Assembly (NCBI GenBank): GCA_964496575.1
Contig: CAZCAC010000081.1
Location: forward strand, 1-39,645
Source of the DNA: CAZCAC01 sp964496575
GTDB taxonomy: Bacteria > Planctomycetota > UBA1135 > GCA-002686595
DNA: 39,645 nt
Direction: 5' to 3'
Shown here one piece after another: positions 32,949 through 39,645 of this stretch. Positions within the stretch are counted from its first letter, which is position 1; each line of letters starts with the position of its first letter. Position numbers and translations under genes: made by a program. The notes under the pieces are model-generated. The model searched no databases, had not been told where the DNA came from, and saw only the letters and a program-made list of their open reading frames with translations.

Positions 32949-33134
32949 CTACTGCTTGCCGCCGGAATCGCGCAGCTCGAGCATCTCCTTGCGGACGTCC
33001 TGTGCGGTGGCCTTGAGTTCCTGCATCGCCTTCCGCACGCGCGCGGTCGCGGCCTTGTTGCCGCTCTCAGCCTTCTCCACGTCCTCACGAGTGTCCTCGA
33101 TGATGGAGACGAGCTTGTCGAAATTGTCGCTCAT
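32949..33134 (-). CDS. Small Hc1-like histone
   Basis: Encodes 61 residues from the ATG at 33134, with a good GGAAGG ribosome binding site; the longer open frame upstream is not protein-like. The central segment AESGNKAATARVRKAMQELK and the following VRKEMLEL match the helical core of the Hc1 family of bacterial histone H1-like proteins, known from Chlamydia and many Bacteroidota and Planctomycetota. The expected role is DNA binding and chromosome compaction. Unlike chlamydial Hc1 it lacks a long Lys/Ala-rich tail and is close to neutral, so it corresponds to the short form, whose DNA binding is less well established. It appears to be a monocistronic gene with its own promoter and terminator. 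Confidence 0.82.
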   Translation of the reverse strand: MSDNFDKLVSIIEDTREDVEKAESGNKAATARVRKAMQELKATAQDVRKEMLELRDSGGKQ

Positions 33135-33229
33135 GATCTGCCTTCCTGGCCTCGGTGGTTGGGGTCGGAGCTTGCGGGTAGAGATCGCCTGGGGAGCCCG
33201 GCAGTCCCGCCGAAGGCCCTCCGCGGGCC

Positions 33230-33260
33230 CTGATAGGCCACATATCGGCTCGTCGATCAA
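33230..33260 (-). promoter_or_regulatory. Possible sigma-70-like promoter for the Hc1-like gene
   Basis: On the minus strand TTGATC (33255-33260) is followed after 19 bases by TATCAG (33230-33235), about 95 bases before the start codon at 33134. The match to consensus is moderate and the spacing is long. Confidence 0.25.
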
Positions 33261-33409
33261 GCGATACCCCCCCGGAAAGGTCCGAAAAAGGGGCTCGAGC
33301 CGATCTCGATCCCTGGCTGGCCGTCCTGATCGGCAGCGTAAACCCTTCCCTGGAGCCAATTTACGGACAAATCACCCCCGCGGGCGGGGAATGGGGGAAG
33401 GTTCCCGGA

Positions 33410-34075
33410 TCAGCGCATTCCGGGCTGCCCCTCCCCCGATCGCAGCCCCAGGGGCGGGCCGAGGAGTTCCGCCACGACGATCGCCCGCCGCCAGCCGTCG
33501 CGCGCCTCGATCGAGGCGCGCAGGGCACTGCCGCGCGAGGAGGTGGTGGGGCGTTCCCGCCCCACCGGCGCCGGGTGGATCGGCCGGGCGACCTCCGGCC
33601 GCGGCACCAGGTCGGCGTGGGGGTGACTCTCGAAGTACTCCTCGTGGTGCGAGGGCAGCGACTCGTCGAGGCGATCGAGGTCGACGCCCAGCGGCGTGTC
33701 GCGGGTGGTCCTCTCGATGACGTCGGCCGTGGGGGGAAGCGGGACGATGGTCTCGCCCCCGGAGGCCGGCTCGCTGGTCGCCTGGGCGACCAGCTCGTCC
33801 CAGAAGTCCTCGGGCTCGACCTGCTCCTCGTCCTCCTCCTCGGTGACGCCGACCGTGGAGACCGGCCGCGCCTCGACGCCTGGGGGCAAGGACCCCGCGG
33901 CGCGCCGCTGTCCCGGCCTCGTCGGCTCGGCGACGCCCTTCAACTTCTCCATGAGCCACTTGCCGACGGCCAAGAGCACGGGCAAGGCGAGCAGGATCAG
34001 GATCTTGAGGATGTCCCCGAAATCGGATTCCCGCTGGGGGAGCAGGGCGAGAGGCGTGAACAGCTGGCTGATCAT
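33410..34075 (-). CDS. Acidic single-pass membrane protein, last gene of the floA operon
   Basis: Encodes 221 residues. Its ATG overlaps the floA stop codon in an ATGA quadruplet (34072-34075), so it is translationally coupled to floA. One hydrophobic segment at about residues 22-39 (ILKILILLALPVLLAVGKWL) is followed by a basic patch (KWLMEKLKG), which by the positive-inside rule puts the rest in the cytoplasm. The remaining 180 residues are low-complexity and probably disordered: TEEEDEEQVEPEDFWDEL, a Pro-rich middle, and a basic C-terminal part with ASIEARDGWRRAIVVAELLG, which looks helical. I do not recognise a family. Position suggests a partner or adaptor of the FloA/NfeD membrane microdomain system; this is an inference. 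Confidence 0.75.
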   Translation of the reverse strand: MISQLFTPLALLPQRESDFGDILKILILLALPVLLAVGKWLMEKLKGVAEPTRPGQRRAAGSLPPGVEARPVSTVGVTEEEDEEQVEPEDFWDELVAQATSEPASGGETIVPLPPTADVIERTTRDTPLGVDLDRLDESLPSHHEEYFESHPHADLVPRPEVARPIHPAPVGRERPTTSSRGSALRASIEARDGWRRAIVVAELLGPPLGLRSGEGQPGMR

Positions 34076-35106
34076 CCCGCCGGGTTGCCTCCACCACCAT
34101 CGGGGCCGGAGGTCGAAGTGCCATCGCCGGCGATGCTGCTGCGCATCTGCGTGTCGGAATCGATGTTGCGCAGGCGGAAGAGGTCCATCACCCCCAGGTT
34201 GCCGCTGCGCAGCGCCTCGGCCATCGCCAGCGGCACCTCCGCCTCGGCGAGCACCACCTTGGCGCGGTTCTCCTGGACGGTCGCCTTGAACTCCTGCTCC
34301 GCGGCGACGGCCATCGCCCGGCGCTTCTCGGCGAGGGCCTGGGCGACGCGCTTGTCCGCTTCCGCCTGGTCCGCCTGCAGCCGAGCGCCGATGTTGGTGC
34401 CGATGTCGACGTCGGCGATGTCGATCGACACGATCTCGAACGCCGTACCGGCGTCGAGGCCGCGCGAGAGCACCGTCTTGGAGATGTCGTCGGGGTTCTC
34501 CAGCACCAGGGCGTGGGTGTCCTTGCTGCCGATGGTGCTGACGATCCCCTCGCCGACGCGGGCGATGATCGTCTCCTCACCGGCGCCGCCGACCAGGCGG
34601 GCGATGTTGGTGCGCACGGTGACCCGCGCGCGGGCCAGCACCTGGATCCCGTCCTTGGCCACCGCGGCGATGGTGGTCTTGCCCGACGCGGGGTTGGGGC
34701 AGTCGATCACCTTGGGCGTGACGCTGGTCTTGACCGCGTCCAGGAGGTCCCGGCCGGCGAGATCGATCCCCGCCGCGGTCCGGAAGTCGAGCTCGATCCC
34801 CGCCCGGTTGGCGGAGATGATCGACTGCACCAGGCGCAGCACGCGGCCGCCCGCGAGCAGGTGCGCCTCCAGGTCACGCCGCTCGATCCCCTCGATGCGC
34901 GCCTGCACCAGCATCACCTTCGAGTTGACGATCACGGCGGGATCGACCTTGCGCAGGCTCATCGCGAACATGTCGAAGAGCCCGATCCCCGCGCCGGTCA
35001 GGACGGAGCGGATGTAGAGGTTGGCGTACTTGAGGAAGACGAAGATGAAGACGAGCACGAAGATGCCCGCCACGACCAACAGGATGGGTTGAATGATCTC
35101 CCACAT
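34072..35106 (-). CDS. floA: Flotillin-like protein FloA
   Basis: Encodes 344 residues. FloA (formerly the UPF0365 family) is a membrane-associated scaffold that organises functional membrane microdomains. The N terminus is a membrane segment (IIQPILLVVAGIFVLVFIFV) followed by the conserved AMSLRKVDPAVIVNSKVMLV and the band 7/SPFH-like part (GIDLAGRDLLDAVKTSVTPK, IARLVGGAGEETIIARVGEG). Further markers are IDIADVDIGTNIGARLQADQ and a C-terminal coiled coil rich in Ala/Glu (QADQAEADKRVAQALAEKRR), then PLAMAEALRSGNLGVMDLF. The length is slightly above the usual 330 residues because of a Gly/Ser/Asp-rich tail. It lies 54 bp downstream of a short nfeD and overlaps the next gene by four bases. This order is the standard nfeD-floA operon. 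Confidence 0.96.
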   Translation of the reverse strand: MWEIIQPILLVVAGIFVLVFIFVFLKYANLYIRSVLTGAGIGLFDMFAMSLRKVDPAVIVNSKVMLVQARIEGIERRDLEAHLLAGGRVLRLVQSIISANRAGIELDFRTAAGIDLAGRDLLDAVKTSVTPKVIDCPNPASGKTTIAAVAKDGIQVLARARVTVRTNIARLVGGAGEETIIARVGEGIVSTIGSKDTHALVLENPDDISKTVLSRGLDAGTAFEIVSIDIADVDIGTNIGARLQADQAEADKRVAQALAEKRRAMAVAAEQEFKATVQENRAKVVLAEAEVPLAMAEALRSGNLGVMDLFRLRNIDSDTQMRSSIAGDGTSTSGPDGGGGNPAG

Positions 35107-35160
35107 GACTGCAACTGGATGGGTTCGGGAGCGGTGATTCGAAATCGGGTGGCGAAGCGG

Positions 35161-35655
35161 TCACCCGTTGGTTGTTTCACGGGGTTCGGCGATCGGGGCG
35201 ACGACCACGCGGTTCCCCTTCAGCTCGACGACGCGGACCGGAGTGCCCTCTTCGATCATCGTGCCGCGGCTGACCACGTCGACGCGCCGCCCGCCGATGC
35301 GAGCCACGCCGGCGGGGCGCAGCTGGGCTTCGACCACTCCTTCGGCGCCGAGCAGTCCCTCGTCGCGCGTGTCGACGGCGCGGCCGTCCTCGAAGGTGAA
35401 GCCGCGCGCCATCAGCTGCCGGGCGAGGGGGCTGCGGGGCAGCAGCCGGAAGCCGCCGAGGATGAAGGCCGGGACCAGCACCGCGGTGAGGACCAGGTAC
35501 AGGACGCCGCTCGAGCTGTCGATCCGGAAGGCGACGTAGCCGCCAGCCCCGATGGAGATGGTGGCCAGCGCCCCCAGGATCCCCATGCTCGGAAAGAGCA
35601 CCTCGAGGATGATCAGCGCCAGGCCGAGGCCGAGGAGCAGGATGGCGACGGTCAT
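35161..35655 (-). CDS. Short NfeD-family membrane protein
   Basis: Encodes 164 residues. It has an N-terminal pair or trio of membrane segments (LLLGLGLALIILEVLFPSMG, ILGALATISIGAGGYVAF, LYLVLTAVLVPAFILGGF). The soluble C-terminal OB-fold contains GLLGAEGVVEAQLRPAGVAR, IGGRRVDVVSRG and PVRVVELKGNRVVV. These are typical of NfeD C-terminal domains, which act with flotillins. It lacks the Clp-like protease domain found in the upstream protein. Its ATG overlaps the stop of the long nfeD gene (ATGA at 35652-35655), and floA follows after 54 bp. The set of long NfeD, short NfeD and FloA is probably one transcript and one membrane complex. Confidence 0.93.
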   Translation of the reverse strand: MTVAILLLGLGLALIILEVLFPSMGILGALATISIGAGGYVAFRIDSSSGVLYLVLTAVLVPAFILGGFRLLPRSPLARQLMARGFTFEDGRAVDTRDEGLLGAEGVVEAQLRPAGVARIGGRRVDVVSRGTMIEEGTPVRVVELKGNRVVVAPIAEPRETTNG

Positions 35656-37187
35656 TCGATGACCTCCCGGGCATCTTCGACGACCAGCCGGCCGCCCTGG
35701 ATCTGTACGACGCGGACTCGCAGGCCGAGGTCGATCGCCTCCCCCACCGCGCGCGCCTCGTACTCGAGCTCACCGTCGGTATCGAGGACCACCTTGCCCA
35801 CCGGACGGAGGTCGGTGATCGCGGTGCCGTAGGCGCCGACGTGCGCCTGCTCGGCGTGCGTGCCGGTCGCTTCCGGGCTGCCCTCGCCCAGCGGACTCGT
35901 GGCGGCGACCGGTTTCTGCACCAGCCTCCTGAGGAGCGGTGTATCGGGCAGGTAGTGCGAGAGGATCAGCGCCCCCACCACCGACGCGACCGCGACCAGG
36001 CTCAGCCGGAAGGACGCATCGAGCGCCAGGCTGCGGTTGTACGCATTGCTGAAGTCGAAGTCGGTGCCGATCTCCATCGCGATCAGGCTGCCGAAGAGCA
36101 TCAGGCCGCCGATGATCCCCGCCCACAGCTGACCGGGCAGGACGAACAGCTCCACCGCGATCAGCGCGAAGCCCAGGAAGAGCAGGACGAGGTGCGGGAC
36201 GTCGGCGAGCCCCACGAGGTACTTGCCGGTGAACACGATGAGGAAGCAGCAGAGGGAGAGGATCCCGGCGAGGCCGAAGCCCTGCGTCTTGATCTCGGTG
36301 TAGCCGAGCAGCAGGCCGACGGTCAGGAGGATCGGCGAGATCATGGCCAGGATCGACAGCAGGTCCTCGGAGGGCGTGCGCTCCATGGTGAGCACCCGGC
36401 TCTCGGGATCCCGCCCCAGGCGCAGGAGCACCTCGTCGAGGTTCCGCGCGATGCCGTCGGCCATGCCGAGCTCGACCGCTTCCTGCGCGGTCAGGTTGAC
36501 CAGACGCCCCTCCTCCGAGATGGTGCGCAGGTGCCGGGGATCGTCTCCCCGGATCCGGGCGTCGTGCCACTCCTTCCCGCTCATCAGCACGCGCTCGCCG
36601 TGCAGCTCCACCTCGACGACCTCCATCGAATCGTCGACCATCGCCTCGGCGAGCTGATAGGGACGGAGGTTGGCCTTGGCGATGGCGCGGAACTCCGCGC
36701 GGACGAGCGAGTTGATCTTCTCGCGGACTCCACCCTCGTCGGGGATCGCCTGGATCCCCCCGATCCCCGGCAGGACCGGCGTGGCCGAGCCCATGGTGCT
36801 GGTCGGCCCCATGAAGATCTTGTCGCAGGCGAGGGAGACGAGCACCCCCGCGGAGGTCGCCTCTCCACGGATCCACGCGGCGGTGATCACCCCGGAGTGG
36901 CTCGCGTCCTCGATCTGCCGGGCGAAGCGGATCATCAGATCGACGGCTCCGCCGGGTGTATCGATCTCGATCAGGAGCACCTCGCTCCCCTCGCTCTGGG
37001 CGCGGCGGGCGCCGCGCTGGATCAACCCCAGCGTGCCGACGTCGAGGGCCCCCTCGACGCGCAGGTGAATGACGTCGGGATCGGTCGTGGCGCGCTCGTC
37101 ACCTTCCAGGGCGAGGCCGGGAAGAACCAGCAGCGCGAGGAGGCTCAGCGCCTGCAGCAGGATTCTGTGCGGTTTCGGACGCGGCAT
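35652..37187 (-). CDS. Long NfeD protein with Clp-like serine protease domain
   Basis: Encodes 511 residues from the ATG at 37187. After a signal peptide (about residues 1-27) comes a ClpP/SppA-like protease domain: LIEIDTPGGAVDLMIRFARQ, then GEATSAGVLVSLACDKIFMG, in which Ser112 is the likely nucleophile. Lys157 in VREKI sits at about the spacing of the Ser-Lys dyad known in the archaeal 1510-N protease. Four to five membrane segments follow at about residues 285-400 (ISPILLTVGLLLG, ILSLCCFLIVFTG, LVLLFLGFALIAVELFVLPG, IIGGLMLFGSL). A C-terminal OB-fold (VGAYGTAITDLRPVGKVVLD) completes the NfeD1b architecture. It is the first gene of the overlapping floA operon. It probably cleaves or controls membrane proteins near FloA; the substrate is not known. 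Confidence 0.95.
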   Translation of the reverse strand: MPRPKPHRILLQALSLLALLVLPGLALEGDERATTDPDVIHLRVEGALDVGTLGLIQRGARRAQSEGSEVLLIEIDTPGGAVDLMIRFARQIEDASHSGVITAAWIRGEATSAGVLVSLACDKIFMGPTSTMGSATPVLPGIGGIQAIPDEGGVREKINSLVRAEFRAIAKANLRPYQLAEAMVDDSMEVVEVELHGERVLMSGKEWHDARIRGDDPRHLRTISEEGRLVNLTAQEAVELGMADGIARNLDEVLLRLGRDPESRVLTMERTPSEDLLSILAMISPILLTVGLLLGYTEIKTQGFGLAGILSLCCFLIVFTGKYLVGLADVPHLVLLFLGFALIAVELFVLPGQLWAGIIGGLMLFGSLIAMEIGTDFDFSNAYNRSLALDASFRLSLVAVASVVGALILSHYLPDTPLLRRLVQKPVAATSPLGEGSPEATGTHAEQAHVGAYGTAITDLRPVGKVVLDTDGELEYEARAVGEAIDLGLRVRVVQIQGGRLVVEDAREVIE

Positions 37188-37299
37188 GAGGAGGCTGATT
37201 CTACCCGAGGGACAGGCGAAGCGTACGCGGCGGGGCGGACTCCCCGTCCACGTGGCGCTCGGCCCCGAATTCGAAGGGAGTTGTGTCCCGGTGCCGAGA

Positions 37300-38277
37300 T
37301 CAGACCAGATCGGAGTCGGCGAGCGTATACCACCAGTTCTCCCGGAGCCAGCCGAGGTCGAAGCGCCGGTCGAAGGAGCGGGCGGTCAGCGAGTAGGGGG
37401 AGGGAAACACCCGCCAGCCGCGCTCCTGGAAATCCGCGAAGGGAGCCGACCAGTCGGGGAACACGGCGATCACGCGGTCCATCTCCGCGGCCCGCGCGCG
37501 GTCCGCGATCGCACGCTCGAGCAGCTCGGCGACGTCGGGCTCGTCGGCGGGCACCAGCCAGTCGCAGAGCGCCATCGCCCCGGGCCAGATCCAGCGCCCT
37601 TCGCGCAGGACCGCCAGCCCGCGGAGAATCCCCTCGCGGCGCACCCCGAGGAGGGTGTAACGGCGGAACGGGTGGCCGAAGAAGCGCCAGCGAGCCCAGG
37701 CCTCGTCGCGGATCGTGGCCGCGCCGAAGTGGCCGGCACAGCGATCCCAGAGCCACTTCAGGTCCTCGCCGAGGGTGGTGAGGAGCTCGACCTCGTCGGG
37801 GCCGGGCTCGCCGTTCGGCTCGCCCAGCTCGCGCACCAGGGCGAGCTCCTCGCGGACCAGGCGATAGTCGAGGAAGCGCCGGCCGATGCGCAGCGCCTGA
37901 TCCATCGGCCAGCCGTAGAAGACGACGTCCTTCCCCTCGCCGCCGTAGGCGTCGAAGAAGCGCTCACCGACCTCCACGTAGAGCCCGGGTCGCTTGAGCC
38001 CACGGCGATGCTCGGGATCGACCATCGAGTCGACGATCTGGACGAAGGGACGCTCGCGGCCACCGATCCAGGTGCGCTGGGCGATCCCCGCGTAGGCGGC
38101 GACGACCCGGTCCTCGTGCAGGGCGACGAAGGCCCGGGGTCCGGACGGATTGTCGGCGAAGGCCCACCTCCACTCGTCGAGGGTCTTGCCCCCGGTCTCC
38201 GCGAAGACCTTCCGGTGACACGCGACGTACGACTCGGCGTCCCGGGGTTCTATCTCGCGGATCAGGTACTCGCCCAT
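37300..38277 (-). CDS. GNAT-like acetyltransferase family protein, tandem copy 1
   Basis: Encodes 325 residues from the ATG at 38277, preceded by a GAGAG ribosome binding stretch. The N-terminal half is a GNAT fold: IREIEPRDAESYVACHRKVF, WRWAFADNPSG, a central strand VVAAYAGIAQRTWIGG, and the acetyl-CoA binding area VDSMVDPEHRRGLKRPGLYV. A second, partial GNAT-like half follows (WARWRFFGHPFRRYTLLGVR, ILRGLAVLREGRWIW, ALCDWLVPADEPDVAELLER). The C terminus NWWYTLADSDLV is shared in pattern with its tandem neighbour. Proteins of this two-lobed layout are found in polysaccharide or small-molecule modification clusters, but the substrate here is unknown. It lies 18 bp downstream of its paralog at 38296, so both are probably one transcript. 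Confidence 0.83.
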   Translation of the reverse strand: MGEYLIREIEPRDAESYVACHRKVFAETGGKTLDEWRWAFADNPSGPRAFVALHEDRVVAAYAGIAQRTWIGGRERPFVQIVDSMVDPEHRRGLKRPGLYVEVGERFFDAYGGEGKDVVFYGWPMDQALRIGRRFLDYRLVREELALVRELGEPNGEPGPDEVELLTTLGEDLKWLWDRCAGHFGAATIRDEAWARWRFFGHPFRRYTLLGVRREGILRGLAVLREGRWIWPGAMALCDWLVPADEPDVAELLERAIADRARAAEMDRVIAVFPDWSAPFADFQERGWRVFPSPYSLTARSFDRRFDLGWLRENWWYTLADSDLV

Positions 38278-38295
38278 CGTTACTCTCTACCGATC

Positions 38296-39306
38296 TCAAC
38301 AGAGATCGCTGTCCCCCAGCGTGTAGTACCAGCTGTTCGTCCAGAAGCGGAGGTCGCGCCGCTTGTCGAAGGAGCGCCCGACGAGGAGCAGCGGGGTGGG
38401 TCGCACGCGGAAGCCGAAGTCCTGGAACGCGCGAAACTCCTCGCACCAGGGCGGCAGGATGGCGACGAGGGGCAGGTCCCCGTCGTCGGCGGCGAGGGAG
38501 CTCGCCCAGGAGAGCAGTGGAACGTGAGCGTCCGGTAGCGCGAGCCAGTCGCACAGGATGCCGCACTCTCGTCCGAGGAACGGCGCGCGACGATAGACGG
38601 CGAACCCCTTCAGCTGGGCCACGCTCGGCGCCTCGGGGTCCCGCACCGTGCCGACGCGGTACTCGTGGGTCGGGTGGTCGAGGTAGCGCCACTGGAGCAC
38701 CTCGGCGGTGCGATCGGCGATCACGTCGAAGCGGTTGGTGGATTGCCGGAAGAGGGTGGTGAAGTCCCGATCGATCGTGGTCGTCTCCTCGGCCTCGAGG
38801 GGTGCAGAGGGCAGCCGCGCCTGGCCCGGTTCGAGGATGAGGGCCGTCTGGCTGCGCAGGGTCTGGTAGTCGAGGAAGCGCTCGCCGATGCGGTGGGCGG
38901 CGGGAACGGGGAAGCCCCAGACGAACGGGTCCCCTTCACCGACGGGGCCGCAGTGGGCCCGGGCGAACGCCTCGCCGGTACGGACGAACAGGGTCGATCG
39001 GGAGAGGCCGCGCGCTTCGGAGGTCGTCATCGAGTCGACCCCCTGGGTGATGGTCGTTCGCTCGCCTTCGATCCGGGCGCGCTGCGGGATTCCGGCGTAC
39101 TGGGCGAGCACCTGCCCTTCGGCGTCGACGGCGAGCTGGATGCGCTGTCCCGCGGGATTGGCGAGATAACGCCAGCGCCACAGCGACTCGGGCCGCGCCG
39201 CGAACTCCGGATCTGCCTCGTCGTAGACCCGATTGAAAGTCTCGAGGATCGCCGTCTCGTCGCCGGGTGCGTAGGGACGAATGGTGACGGACGGGGACGG
39301 GGTCAA
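38296..39306 (-). CDS. GNAT-like acetyltransferase family protein, tandem copy 2
   Basis: Encodes about 336 residues. The frame extends right to GTG and ATG codons at 39354 and 39339, but both lie inside the tRNA gene at 39326-39423. The first usable start after the tRNA is the TTG at 39306, giving MTPSPSVTIRPYAPGDETAI, where the GNAT fold begins as in the neighbour. Motifs are IRPYAPGDETAILETFNRV, WRWRYLANPAGQ, VLAQYAGIPQRARIEG, GVDSMTTSEARGLSRSTLFV, then in the second lobe VLQWRYLDHPTHEYRVGTVR and GILCDWLALPDAHVPLL. It ends SWYYTLGDSDLC. It is clearly a paralog of the protein at 37300, at modest identity. The exact start is uncertain because no good ribosome binding site precedes the TTG. 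Confidence 0.8.
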   Translation of the reverse strand: MTPSPSVTIRPYAPGDETAILETFNRVYDEADPEFAARPESLWRWRYLANPAGQRIQLAVDAEGQVLAQYAGIPQRARIEGERTTITQGVDSMTTSEARGLSRSTLFVRTGEAFARAHCGPVGEGDPFVWGFPVPAAHRIGERFLDYQTLRSQTALILEPGQARLPSAPLEAEETTTIDRDFTTLFRQSTNRFDVIADRTAEVLQWRYLDHPTHEYRVGTVRDPEAPSVAQLKGFAVYRRAPFLGRECGILCDWLALPDAHVPLLSWASSLAADDGDLPLVAILPPWCEEFRAFQDFGFRVRPTPLLLVGRSFDKRRDLRFWTNSWYYTLGDSDLC

Positions 39307-39325
39307 GGTGGAGGCTGTTGGGGAG

Positions 39326-39423
39326 TGGCGGGAGTGCATGGGAATCGAACCCACCGGCCCCGCTGTTCACGAGGCCCAACCGGCTTTGAAGGCCGGGCCG
39401 TACACCAGCACGGATCCACTCCC
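39326..39423 (-). tRNA. selC: tRNA-Sec (anticodon UCA)
   Basis: Read on the minus strand, a 98-base tRNA with encoded CCA can be folded fully. The acceptor is GGGAGTG/CACTCCC with G73 and CCA. The eighth pair expected in bacterial tRNA-Sec is G opposite G. The D stem is CCGTGC/GTACGG, six pairs closing a four-base loop, diagnostic of tRNA-Sec. The anticodon arm is CCGGC-CTTCAAA-GCCGG with anticodon TCA. The long variable arm is GGCCTCG/CGGGGCC with loop TGAACAG, and the T arm is GTGGG-TTCGATT-CCCAT. The long variable arm, the six-pair D stem and anticodon UCA together exclude tRNA-Ser or a suppressor. It would decode UGA as selenocysteine with SelA, SelB and SelD, which are not in this window. 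Confidence 0.95.
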
Positions 39424-39474
39424 GCAGGGACGGAGAGGGTAGCGGCAGGGGCGGGGAAGGGGAAGGGTCGGTTC

Positions 39475-39600
39475 GGCGTTCGCCACGGGCGAAGGGGAAG
39501 GTCCACGGGGGACGGGACGCTCGCCGCAGGCGGACGGAAAGGACCCGGTGCCGGCGTGGCGTTCGCCGAAGGCGGACGGAACGTGGCCATGTCCAACGGG
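39475..39600. repeat. Degenerate 41-42 bp tandem repeat with hairpins
   Basis: Three units start at 39475, 39516 and 39558. Each begins with G-G/A-C-G-T/C-T/C-CGCC and continues with a short inverted partner (TTCGCC...GGCGAA, TCGCCGCAGGCGGA, TTCGCCGAAGGCGGA) and GGACGGAA-type sequence. The units lie just upstream (minus strand) of the tRNA-Sec gene, at the window edge. No coding frame here is convincing. Confidence 0.5.
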
Positions 39601-39645
39601 GCAGGCGACGCCCCAGGCCTCGGCACTCTGGCTCCGGCAACTGAG

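Noticed and set aside
37200..37302. Possible selenocysteine read-through at the UGA that ends the GNAT gene at 37300, since the frame continues for about 32 codons
   Set aside because: Its tandem paralog ends at the same point in the alignment (DSDLC versus DSDLV) and the continuation is Arg/Pro-rich without motif. I see no SECIS-like hairpin just after the UGA.
1..39645. CRISPR arrays, insertion sequences, phage genes and integrases
   Set aside because: I looked for regularly spaced identical repeats, transposase motifs and integrase signatures and saw none. The repeats present are palindromes, protein-domain repeats or short degenerate tandem units.

Overview
The window is very GC-rich DNA, probably from a planctomycete-like bacterium. 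I infer this from several things read in the sequence. Exported proteins end in short Trp/Tyr-rich beta modules, and one carries the D-C-N-D-N-G-V-P-D-D type repeat common in Planctomycetota. Genes for the futalosine route to menaquinone (mqnB, mqnD) and a small Hc1-type histone are present. The flotillin/NfeD set lies next to them. The phylum is an inference. I see no insertion sequence, phage gene or CRISPR array.

From about 0.6 to 30.4 kb the window is almost one continuous block of genes for exported proteins. It holds three paralogous beta-propeller proteins (591-2159, 7151-8851, 9016-10611) and a giant cysteine-rich Ig-repeat protein (2251-6588). It also holds two FG-GAP propeller proteins (16948-18438, 18523-20370), two small-domain lipoproteins (14683-15255, 20676-21728), an NHL-like propeller protein (21894-24497), a planctomycete-type secreted protein (25039-27513), and a six-CARDB lipoprotein coupled to a tiny exported protein (27666-30370). 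The only clear intracellular gene in this block is a RecQ helicase (10830-12536). A domain of about 300 residues that I cannot assign to a known family occurs four times: alone in two small secreted proteins (12926-13921, 15465-16436), and as the C-terminal part of the Ig-repeat protein and of the NHL-like protein. It has two invariant cysteines and a nearly invariant PRFLGQ motif. It is the best candidate here for something undescribed.

From 30.5 kb on, housekeeping genes dominate: mqnB-mqnD (menaquinone via futalosine), a histidine phosphatase, an Hc1-like histone, an overlapping operon of long NfeD, short NfeD, FloA and a new acidic membrane protein, two tandem GNAT-like proteins, and a tRNA for selenocysteine (anticodon UCA) near the right end. 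The tRNA implies that the cell makes selenoproteins, although no other sel gene is in view.

Noncoding features include strong hairpins between convergent genes, a 208-bp nested palindrome with perfect 51-bp outer arms made of an ACAGAG-type repeat (10617-10824), a REP-like GGGGTCAG/CTGACCCC hairpin (15370-15408), and a degenerate 41-42 bp tandem hairpin repeat beside the tRNA (39475-39600).
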